This document shows positions 8,601-16,100 of a stretch of DNA of 24,077 nucleotides, in pieces; positions within the stretch are counted from its first letter, which is position 1, and the number at the start of each line of letters is the position of its first letter. The notes under the pieces were generated by a model. The model ran no database searches. It was not told the DNA's origin and saw nothing but the letters and a program-made list of their open reading frames with translations. The DNA comes from Akkermansia sp. (GTDB lineage: Bacteria; Verrucomicrobiota; Verrucomicrobiia; Verrucomicrobiales; Akkermansiaceae): the NCBI GenBank assembly GCA_020047775.1, contig JAIFNK010000315.1, positions 1 through 24,077 of the forward strand. Direction: 5' to 3'. Made by a program: the position numbers and the translations under genes.

Positions 8601-9508
8601 ACGATGCCGGGCGCATGAAAACCGCCGTCAATGTCCAGCTCGCCCTCACCACCACCTACACCTACCATCCCACCAGCGGGCTTTTGCAAAACGCCGTCCG
8701 CTCGAATGGCCTCCGCACCGAGTATTCCTTCAACAACATGGGTCGCCTCAACCGCGTCAAACACATCAAAACCGCAGGCACAGTCACCCTCGGCGATTAC
8801 AACTACACCCTGAATCCCGCCGGAAACGCCACCGATCTCGTCATCACCCTTCCCAGCGGCGTGAAACGCGAGAGCTACCAATACGACGGTCTCGATCGCC
8901 TCGAAAAAGTCACCTACTCCACCGGCTCCGGCACCGATCCGAACGCCAAAGTCGTTACCTACACCTACAGCGGCGCGGGCAACCGCCTCACCGAAAAGAT
9001 CGAACTCGGCGGCAGCCTCCAGAAACTCTGGACCTACACCTACGGCAGCGAGAACCGCCTGCTATTTATCAAAGACCACACCGGCACCGAAGTCCGCCGC
9101 TACGTCTATGACACCGCCGGGAACCGCCTCCAGAAAATCACCCCGGAAGGCACCACCTTCTACGCCTATGATGAGCGGAACCTCCTCACCAGCGTCCGCA
9201 CCGAGACGGACACCATTTCCTACGCCTACAACGGCATCGGTCACCGCGTCCGCAAAACCCACAACGGCACCACCACCCGTTATATCATCGATCCCAATCG
9301 CCCCATCTACGAAACCGTCCAGGAACGCGGCACCTCCGGCATTAACGAAAGCTACACCTACGGCCTCGACCGCCTCATCCGCAAGCCCACCAGCGGTTCT
9401 ACCCAGTTCTACCTCCACGACCGCATCAGCTCCGTCCGCCTCATCACCGATTCCTCAGCGAACGTGACGGAAACAATCGGTTACGACGCCTTCGGAGCAC
9501 CACAGTAG
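5624..9508 (+). CDS. Secreted CARDB / choice-of-anchor D / Rhs-repeat protein, truncated in the Rhs core
   Basis: This is a large exported surface protein of 1294 residues. A signal peptide occupies about 1-26 (ends TSAA). A CARDB-like domain at about 35-165 has the marker AESNEANN. Four choice-of-anchor D (ASPM/SPD-2/Hydin-like) repeats of about 130 residues follow at 174-302, 303-435, 436-567 and 568-702. An Ig-like linker runs to about 865, then YD/Rhs repeats (EAYTYDEMQRVKTF onward) to the end. The protein stops at SSVRLITDSSANVTETIGYDAFGAPQ. In typical Rhs proteins that point is followed by the last part of the core (FxGxxxD-x-ETGLYYLRARYYDP...DPLG) and a variable toxin tip; both are missing. 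No reading frame after the stop restores them. No C-terminal sorting signal is present. The start overlaps the upstream gene by eight bases. Likely role: structural shell of an Rhs system, by inference. Confidence 0.85.
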   Translation: MNRSLVPIFAAVFTLLIGTAARTSAAIDLRGYDGRPTANPTYFFDVQQTSARWGEVIGIKFAVINTGTTPSGTFSVRLYFSKNSTFGDADDITWVPVPNWPSMGQNGKNGYDTYQNVSLPASNPYGDSSTVFYIGMMVDPTNAIAESNEANNRNVANGTDKDGTPITITGPAPKIQLATSSATLPPAASLAIDFGNLAADGAGGATLTQSVSLSNTGDLSLSATGISVSGAGFSIKDITSNIQSLTQPVTYPRAITALGQETWLINVTFDPTTTGSRTGALVVTSNDATRPSVSIALSGNGLAVPQMAVGYGAPAGTDSRSVDFGNVINDGTGAAKADKTVTLANSGSGPLTISQNGLSLINGTGWQIVSITSNTQGVINLATAARTIAAASAETWSIIVSFDPASVASFSGGLQILSNDSTSPTYSLALTGSGVVPMMLEVKDSIGVEADRAMNFGSIHADGTGLQQVAATVTLKNTGGAPLVISQNGIALTAATHFKITSIVSSSQGPINLSTGTATLALAGAETWTVNLAFDPTTAGSLSTQLQILSNDPAQATVSIALSGTGLSQPGIEATDSSGPSSDRAIDFGPTLNDGAGNRTRSHTVTLKNIGTQPLVISQNGVSVLNGARFSVQSIISSTRGAITISSASSTDRTITPLGAEIWTITAAFDPDANSAFTGTLRITGNDSLLPTLDHSLAGSGVQPVIALNPTAAGSTLFIPASQPHSITWTATYTGGDAGISLYRDTDTNPANGNTLIVSNLPQSAGSRYDWTPDPALAGQEFYLYATIADGTVMSGSYAARKVRIDAVGAFQLISAVQSASTDYAWQYEYLGKIYTGTTSLVPGQNLITVTTPLTGGGNATHQFTVTKVETLLQSEAYTYDEMQRVKTFRNGNGITTTYTYDLAGRLESTTATNGATVTFTYDTLSRRTSMTDSTGTTFYEYDDLDRLSKIIVSDNATKGDADDLPLQYGYDLAGHITSMTYPGGEQITYTYDDAGRMKTAVNVQLALTTTYTYHPTSGLLQNAVRSNGLRTEYSFNNMGRLNRVKHIKTAGTVTLGDYNYTLNPAGNATDLVITLPSGVKRESYQYDGLDRLEKVTYSTGSGTDPNAKVVTYTYSGAGNRLTEKIELGGSLQKLWTYTYGSENRLLFIKDHTGTEVRRYVYDTAGNRLQKITPEGTTFYAYDERNLLTSVRTETDTISYAYNGIGHRVRKTHNGTTTRYIIDPNRPIYETVQERGTSGINESYTYGLDRLIRKPTSGSTQFYLHDRISSVRLITDSSANVTETIGYDAFGAPQ
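6143..7729 (+). repeat. Four tandem choice-of-anchor D repeats inside the Rhs gene
   Basis: Four protein-level repeats occupy bases 6143-6529, 6530-6928, 6929-7324 and 7325-7729. Each has DFG or NFG near its start, then LxNxGxxPLxIS, a short central turn, ETWxxxxxFDP, and SNDxxxxxxSLxLxGxG at its end. Repeats 2 to 4 share ISQNG exactly. Such immunoglobulin-like domains usually form rigid stalks on secreted proteins. Confidence 0.8.
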
Positions 9509-9574
9509 CACGATTAAACACAATCGTACAAAGTCCACTTAGTCCTACACGAAAAACGCAAACAACTTCACAAA

Positions 9575-9949
9575 ATGGCTGGAGCTATGCAAAGCGAATA
9601 TATCGTATCCAAGTTGATTGTAGATACTTGGTGGAGTTATGCGGAAGGCCGTAGCCTCGCTGTTTATCGAAAGTCAGACGGCAAATTCATTCCTTTGGGT
9701 TCCGTGCCCGATGCGGAAACGTCCGAGTACTTTTGGGAAGTTCGCCATCTGGGACATCAAGAGCCATATGTGATAGTGACGGCTGCTAGATTCTCCCAAG
9801 ATCCCGAAGAAAGTTGGATGATTTCCATTCATTGGATTTTCAAGGAAAAGGACAATGGTTCCGGGATCACGACCAAAAAAATAGCAACCGAAATACAAGA
9901 CATACTGCTTGCCTCGGGGGCTTTATGTAAATTTTGTCCAATAAGTTGA
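9575..9949 (+). CDS. Small cytosolic hypothetical protein, candidate immunity protein
   Basis: I do not recognise a family for this 124-residue protein. It lacks a signal peptide and membrane segment and is rich in aromatic residues (DTWWSYAEG, YFWEVRHLG, MISIHWIFK), so a small alpha/beta cytosolic fold is plausible. The gene is AT-richer than its upstream neighbour. It lies between the truncated Rhs gene (67-base gap) and the first tip-module gene (11-base gap). Immunity genes of Rhs toxins usually occupy this place directly after a toxin tip. It could therefore be the surviving immunity gene of the tip lost from the upstream Rhs protein. This is inference from position only. A second in-frame ATG at 9587 is an alternative start. 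Confidence 0.6.
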   Translation: MAGAMQSEYIVSKLIVDTWWSYAEGRSLAVYRKSDGKFIPLGSVPDAETSEYFWEVRHLGHQEPYVIVTAARFSQDPEESWMISIHWIFKEKDNGSGITTKKIATEIQDILLASGALCKFCPIS

Positions 9950-9960
9950 ACGTAAATATT

Positions 9961-11976
9961 ATGAACTATTTAACATTCATTTTCATCCAACTGTTTGTAT
10001 TTTCCGCCAACATTTTGGCGACTGAGTCGAACCGATTTTCGGGGGAGTCTTACAATGAAAATTGTGGCCTACTATTTCTGAGAAACCGAAGCCTGGATCC
10101 CGAAACAGGAACATTTACAGCTAGAGATCCAATTGGGATCAACGGTGGACTTAATACATATCAGTATTGCAGGAGCAATCCGGTAAACCATCAGGATCCA
10201 CTCGGGTTAGTAACTCCGCTAGACACCGCGCTGGCGGCGGTCGTTGGCGGTGGCGTTGGCCTAATTGCCCAAGGAGTCGGCGATCTCGTCTTTGACCGCC
10301 CTTTTCAATGGCAGAACTACGCCGCGTCTGCTGCTGGTGGTGCTACCACTGGAGCTCTGTTGGTCAACACATTTAATCCGCTTCTTGCAGGTGCCGCCGG
10401 AGGGGCTGTTGCAAACTCGATAAGACAGGGTACAAATCTGGCAACAGGACAGCAGCAAAGCTATAGCCCGACGAATCTTGCAACTGAAATGGCCGTGAGT
10501 GGAGTATTCACAATGGGAGGTTCGGCAATTGGCGCTGGCATAAGAAGCGGAGGAGGGACAACGACGATGACTATTGCTGCGACTTCAAGAAACGCGGCTC
10601 CTTTGTCGGGAAGTGGGGCTCCTTTTCACGTTGTCTATGCTGCCGGAGATGAGGCTGCGCACGCCGTAGGGCCCCAATTCTTCAGGATGGAAACTCGGCA
10701 GATGACAACCGAAGCATTCAGCAGTTACGCTAGCGCGTCATATGGCACACTCAGTTTACCGATTGCCACTGCGAATGCGGGTTTGGTGACTCAAGCAGGA
10801 CTTTCTGCCGCTAGTTGCGTAACCGGAGCAGCGAGTGCTTTTATACGAGGATGGTATAGTGCGACGGGATCAGCAGTTGGATACGGCATTGCAGCAGGCT
10901 TTCAATCCGGCGTTCTCATCGACAAAGCCGCCACGCTCATCGAGTCCAACCTCGCGGACATCAAGGGCGCGACTTACGATCCGGTTTCCAAGCAGATCAT
11001 CTTCCTCGGTAGCAACACCACGCCGGGTGTGGAGGGGATCGATATGGATTACTTCTACACGGCGGTGAACTCGGTGTATGGCAGTGCCGCGCCGCCATCC
11101 GTCTCGCTGGATGCGCCTGCTTCTGCCACTTCACTCTGGCAGGATTTCGGAGATGGGGATGGGGTGTTCGAGGCCACGGAATGGGGTGGTTGTTCGTTGC
11201 GTTACAATCCGCTTTGGAGCGAGGAGGATACTAACATTAAGGTGCGAATCAAATGCACGGTGGGCAGCACGAACTATGACTTTGCGGCAAACTTCGCCCC
11301 GCAGACGGTCGATTGGCTGCAATTTCCGAACGGTGAGTATCCCATGCACCTCGTCTTCATCGGCACTTCCGGCACCGCGCCGCCGGGCGTCGGCATCTGG
11401 GGGACGCCCTTCGCCTCGCTCGCGAATGGCGCGACGAATGTGCCTAACGTGAATACTAACCAAACCGTGAATGGCGGGCAGGACTGGACCTATCCGTTTC
11501 AAATCTACAACGGCGGCACTGCGACGATGACGAATTTCTCCTTCGCCGTGATCCCGGATCGCCAACATCGCCGCTTCGGCGGGCGGCTGGAGGACACCAA
11601 GCTCGGCTGGGTCTTGCAGGAAGCGGACCGCATCATGAAGTGCCTCGCCATCGGCAAGGACAACATCACCGGAGCGATTTACAGCAGTGCCACCATCCCG
11701 ATCAGCGGCTACAAGAATCTCGCGGAAATCAACGCGGCGGGGACCAGCGTGAGTGGCAACACCCGCGTCTGGTTCCTCGCGGAGGAAATGGCACTCAAGC
11801 GGCATGCGGATGCCGCCACCGGCCGGGCGACGATGGTTTTCGACCGCTCCATCGTCGGCGTGAAAACCGAATCCGCGCTCAATTTCCAAGCGCAAAGCCA
11901 CGGCGTGGGGGCCTTTGCCAGCCACTTGCAAACGAACTTCGATGCGTTTGAAAACCACACAATCAGAAATCTATGA
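9961..11976 (+). CDS. Secreted Rhs-core-end / variable-tip protein (split Rhs module 1)
   Basis: From the ATG at 9961 the protein has 671 residues. A TTG at 9934 inside the upstream gene is rejected because the ATG gives a clean signal peptide (1-20, ends NILA). Directly after it comes the end of an Rhs core: FSGESYNENCGLLFLRN, then DPETGTFTARDPIGINGG and the self-cleavage-type motif DPLG at 79-82. A glycine/alanine-rich hydrophobic stretch (88-195) resembles pre-toxin regions. A candidate tip domain at about 210-300 has HVVYAAGDEAAHAVG (H223, H234) and SCVTGAAS (C286), reminiscent of permuted papain-fold thiol enzymes. Residues 317-667 are the duplicated segment shared with the 13106 gene. 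The protein ends abruptly after this segment. The start follows the preceding stop by 11 bases, and the stop overlaps the next start (ATGA). The tip activity is unproven. Confidence 0.75.
   Translation: MNYLTFIFIQLFVFSANILATESNRFSGESYNENCGLLFLRNRSLDPETGTFTARDPIGINGGLNTYQYCRSNPVNHQDPLGLVTPLDTALAAVVGGGVGLIAQGVGDLVFDRPFQWQNYAASAAGGATTGALLVNTFNPLLAGAAGGAVANSIRQGTNLATGQQQSYSPTNLATEMAVSGVFTMGGSAIGAGIRSGGGTTTMTIAATSRNAAPLSGSGAPFHVVYAAGDEAAHAVGPQFFRMETRQMTTEAFSSYASASYGTLSLPIATANAGLVTQAGLSAASCVTGAASAFIRGWYSATGSAVGYGIAAGFQSGVLIDKAATLIESNLADIKGATYDPVSKQIIFLGSNTTPGVEGIDMDYFYTAVNSVYGSAAPPSVSLDAPASATSLWQDFGDGDGVFEATEWGGCSLRYNPLWSEEDTNIKVRIKCTVGSTNYDFAANFAPQTVDWLQFPNGEYPMHLVFIGTSGTAPPGVGIWGTPFASLANGATNVPNVNTNQTVNGGQDWTYPFQIYNGGTATMTNFSFAVIPDRQHRRFGGRLEDTKLGWVLQEADRIMKCLAIGKDNITGAIYSSATIPISGYKNLAEINAAGTSVSGNTRVWFLAEEMALKRHADAATGRATMVFDRSIVGVKTESALNFQAQSHGVGAFASHLQTNFDAFENHTIRNL
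10909..11960 (+). repeat. 1.05-kb direct repeat, copy A
   Basis: The segment aligns without any gap to 14039-15090 at a constant offset of 3130 bases. The encoded proteins differ at only about 24 of some 350 residues by eye. Copy A is GC-rich, while the sequence just upstream is AT-richer. It ends 16 bases before the stop of the 671-residue gene, at which point homology to copy B is lost. Confidence 0.9.
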
Positions 11977-13109
11977 AAAAATTAGTAATACTCACGCTGC
12001 TTCTGGCTCCTTGGAGCGACTTATATTCTCAGGAGCCTTCAACTTCTCCCAATGAGAAACAACCCGGAAACTACGATCCATCAAAGGTCGTCATCCTGCC
12101 CCATCCCGATCTCCCCCTCGATCCTACAAAAACCGTCATCTGGTGCGGCACTGTCCAGCTCGCGTGGAACGAGATGATCACCCAAATGGGCGGCAAGCCA
12201 AAGTTGGTGAAGCCCGTCAAGGAAGTGGACCTCTTGAATCAACAGGATTTCACCAAGGCGGATCTGGACGAAGCGAGCTACTTCGTCACCAGCGGCATGG
12301 GAGGCGACGATTTAACAAAAAGAATCAACGAGGGAATATCAAAGAAATTTCCAGACATTAAGGACTTCAGGTCGAGGCTGACGGTTGACTCCGGCACACC
12401 TGAGAATTCCATCTCTTCATATGCGTTCTTGCGGAAGAATCTCTCCTTTGAAAAACCATTCTATTCCAACCCGTCTAACGCTAAGAAATTTAACTTTAGG
12501 CAAGAACGCGGCGGCTCATGGGGAGATATCGCATATCGTCATTTTGGACTTAGCCCATTCGCGCTTTCGATTGATGATCAAAACTTAGTCGATTCGAATA
12601 CTTACTCTCAGGCCCAAATTCTTCATTACGTCTCTCAAGATGAGTGCGTGGTGGAACTAAAAACAAAGGATCCTAATGAAGAATTGATTCTGGCGAGCAT
12701 TGAGCCAAGAAAGACGCTCAAAGAAACAAGCGAGTTTGTTCTTAATCTCATAAGTGGTGCAAAGCCTACCAAACTTTCAGAAATTGATACACTCGATATT
12801 CCAGTAATTGATGTTGACGTGATTCACGCCTTCTCAAGTCTAGCAAACCACCGATTGCTCAAGAATCCAACAGGCTCTCTCGGCGCAACCGAACAGGTGG
12901 TCAGATTTTCCCTTACAGAGATCGGAGTAGAATTAACCTCGGAAGCTCAAATGGTTAGTTATGCATCAAATGCACCGCATGAAGGACCCAGAATAGTAAA
13001 TGCGGTATTTGATCAACCGTTTCTCCTCATCATAAAGCGTCGAGAATCGAAAGTTCCGTATCTTGCATGCTGGATTGGAAACACAGAAACATTCAAAGCG
13101 ATCAAATGA
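11973..13109 (+). CDS. Secreted hypothetical protein with serpin-like C-terminus
   Basis: This 378-residue protein has a signal peptide at about 1-20 (LTLLLAPWSDLYSQ). Residues 54-130 contain VIWCGTVQLAWNEM, a pattern I recall from secreted planctomycete/verrucomicrobial proteins of unknown function. The C-terminal third resembles serpins: LDIPVIDVDVIHAFSSL (about 274-290), then FSLTEIGVELTSEAQM (312-327, similar to the reactive-loop hinge) and VFDQPFLLIIKRRES (345-359, similar to the serpin FxxxRPFLFxI strand). A protease-inhibitor role is possible but unproven; some hinge residues are not the small ones active serpins need. Base composition shifts near 12300 from GC-rich to AT-rich, so the gene may be mosaic. 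Both ends overlap their neighbours as ATGA, so it is probably translated with the Rhs modules on each side. Confidence 0.7.
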   Translation: MKKLVILTLLLAPWSDLYSQEPSTSPNEKQPGNYDPSKVVILPHPDLPLDPTKTVIWCGTVQLAWNEMITQMGGKPKLVKPVKEVDLLNQQDFTKADLDEASYFVTSGMGGDDLTKRINEGISKKFPDIKDFRSRLTVDSGTPENSISSYAFLRKNLSFEKPFYSNPSNAKKFNFRQERGGSWGDIAYRHFGLSPFALSIDDQNLVDSNTYSQAQILHYVSQDECVVELKTKDPNEELILASIEPRKTLKETSEFVLNLISGAKPTKLSEIDTLDIPVIDVDVIHAFSSLANHRLLKNPTGSLGATEQVVRFSLTEIGVELTSEAQMVSYASNAPHEGPRIVNAVFDQPFLLIIKRRESKVPYLACWIGNTETFKAIK

Positions 13110-16100
13110 GGAAGAAATTCACTGCGGTAGTCAGCCTGGTATCGGTGGTTATATTTTTGGATCCACAGCAAGTAATTGCCTCCATTGGCTTCAATGGTGA
13201 GGAAACAGATGATCGGACAGATCTCATAAATCTGCGGGCTAGATATTACGATTTTGAAACAGGAACTTTCATTACACGCGATCCGAGCGGTATTGCTGGT
13301 GGTTTGAATACATATCAATTTGCGCTTTCAAATGCGATTAATAATATAGATCCTCTTGGCGATAAGCCGATTCCAGTAATTATTTTGAACGGTGAAGCTA
13401 AAGCCGCCGTCAATAGCTCAGCTACAGGAGAGCACTTTAAGAAGGCGGGATCATATCTTGAGAATAACAGTGGATTTCAAGCTATTGTGCTCACCAAAGG
13501 TCAAGGAATCGATGCCGCGGCAGCTGCTCTTGCAAAATACAAAAATGAATCAGGAAATACTGTTTCATTCTTGGGAGTCTTGGATCATGGTAATCCTGGT
13601 AGACAGTCGCTTGGGGCGAGTGAAATCACCTCCGCAAATGTCGCTAAACTTACCAGCCTGACACAAAACAATGCTGTTTTCTGTGCTTTAGGTTGTAACG
13701 TAGGTGCCTCAACGCCCAGTAAAACCCAATTGGGTGCAACAAACCCGACAGGGGCTACATATCTTCAGAGTCTTGCGACTGCAGCAAATCGAACGGTTCT
13801 GGCAAACACCGGAACTACAGGTGTAAATGTCGCTACGGGAGAGCTATACTTTAATATAAAACCTGGAGGTAATTCACTGCTTAGAGCGCCCGACGGAGCT
13901 TCCGTAGCTTACGGCCCGAAAGGAAGTCCACCGTCATTGACCGGCGTCCCAAAAGGGATCGCAGTTCCTACAGGTAAGGAAACTGGTTACTACAACCCAT
14001 TCAGCAATTTCGACCTGTATGCTTCAAATGACTTCGGAGGCGTCCTCATCGACAAAGCTGCCACGCTCATCGAGTCGAACCTCGCGGACATCAAGGGCGC
14101 GACCTACGATCCGGTTTCCAAGCAGATCATCTTCCTCGGCAGCAATGCCACGCCGGGGGTGGAGGGGATCGATATGGATTACTTCTACACGGCGGTGAAC
14201 TCGGTCTATGGCAGCGCCGCGCCGCCTGCGATTTCGCTGGATGCTCCGGCTGCCGCCGCCTCGCTGTGGCAGGACTTCGGCGATGGGGACGGGGTGTTCG
14301 AGGCCAATGAGTGGGGTGGCTTCTCCCTGCGCTACAATCCGCTGTGGAGCTTGGAGGACACCAACATCAAGGTGCGAATCAAATGCACGGTGGGCAGCAC
14401 GAACTATGACTTTTCGGCAAACTTCCAGCCGCAGACGGTCGATTGGCTGCAATTTCCCAACGGCCAGTTTCCGATGCATCTGGTCTTCATCGGCACCTCC
14501 GGCACCGCGCCGCCGGGCATCGGCGTCTGGGGGACGCCCTTCGCATCGCTCGCCTATGGCGCGACGACGGTGCCTAACGTGAATACTAATCAAACCATCA
14601 ATGGCGGGCAGGACTGGACCTATCCGTTTCAAATCTACAACGGCGGCACGGCGACGATGACGAATTTCTCCTTCGCCGTGATCCCGAACCGCCAGCACCG
14701 GCGCTTCGGCGGGCGGCTGGAGGACACCAAGCTCGGCTGGGTCTTGCAAGAGGCGGACCGCATCATGAAGTGCCTGGCCATCGGCAAGGATAACATCACC
14801 GGCGCGACTTACAGCAGCGCGACCATCCCGATCAGCGGTTACAAAAACCTCGCAGAAATCAACGCGGCGGGTACCAGCGTGAGCGGCAACACCCGCGTCT
14901 GGTTCCTCGCGGAGGAAATGGCACTCAAGCGCCATGCGGACGCCGCCAGCGGTCGGGCGACGATGGTGTTCGACCGCTCCATTGTCGGGGTCAAAACGGA
15001 ATCCGCCCTCAATTTCCAAGCGCAAAGCCCCGGCGTGGCGGCGTTTGCGAGCCACTTGCAAACGAACTTCGATGCGTTTGCGAACCGCACGTTCTCCGTC
15101 GTTTCCCCCGACGATCCCAGCGGGCAGACGATCATCAACGTGAAGATTTTCAAGATGCTCAAGGACGCGATGCAGGCGGTCTCACTGGCGCGTTTCCTGC
15201 GGGACAACAACATCCCGCTGGACACTTGGTGGATGAATTCCTGGCAAGCACCGGTGGCCTACTCGGCAGTGAGCGTGCCGACGATCACCAATGAAACACT
15301 CGGCATCGTACTCTACGGCGGCGTGGACAATCGCAAGGTGAATGCCTACACCCCATCGACCAGCGCCCAGAGCGTAGGAACCACCATCGCCACCACCCGG
15401 CCGAATGCGGCGGTGAATCCCACGGAGGACATCAAGCAGCAGGCATGGATGGCCAGCACCACGGAAGGGACCTTGAAAGCGGTGGCCGCCTCGCTCAAAT
15501 CATCGGGAGCAGGGCAAGGGACGATCAATCTGGCAGAGACGGATCTTTCCTTCGCCAGTCCGGGGGCGCTGCCGCTGGAATTCACCCGCTACTATCAGAG
15601 CGGCTACGTCGGAGCGTCTGATCTGGGACCGGGCTGGCGGGTGGGGAGATATGTCTTGGAATTCGAGCGGCCGTCATGGTCAGACGAAAACAACATGATG
15701 CGGTATGGCACCCAACTCGTCGCCCGCGATGATCGAAGCGATACCCGGCTGCGCTCCGGGGCCGTGAGGCTGGTGGACCTAGCATCCGGCGCGACGCTGG
15801 ATTTCAACTCCACCCTGAGCGTGAGCTACTATCAGACGGCAACCGGCACTCCGGCGGTGGCGCTGGCGGGACTGAGCGTGGAGCAACTGCCGGTTTTCAA
15901 TCCCGGCCAGCGCAAGGACGGCACGGTGTTGGTACAGAATGATGATGGCGTGCTCGGCTACAGCGCCTATCTGCCGGATGGCTCGGTGCTGGTATTCGAT
16001 CCCGAGGGACGCTTGGAAATCACCCAGGATCGCCACGGCTACGGGCAGTGGTATTTCCGGGATGGCCAAGCACGCGTGACCACGATCCAAGACTCTGCCA

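Noticed and set aside
9480..9960. A frameshift joining the 1294-residue Rhs protein to the Rhs-core end at 9961
   Set aside because: I read all plus frames after the stop and found no continuing core sequence. About 450 bases with another ORF and a new signal peptide intervene, so a simple frameshift does not explain the split.
14024..15061. 345-residue minus-strand frame over repeat copy B, with a similar one at 11131-11958 over copy A
   Set aside because: It recurs only because the plus-strand repeat recurs. It has no domain signal and no start context, and the plus frames carry clear protein structure.
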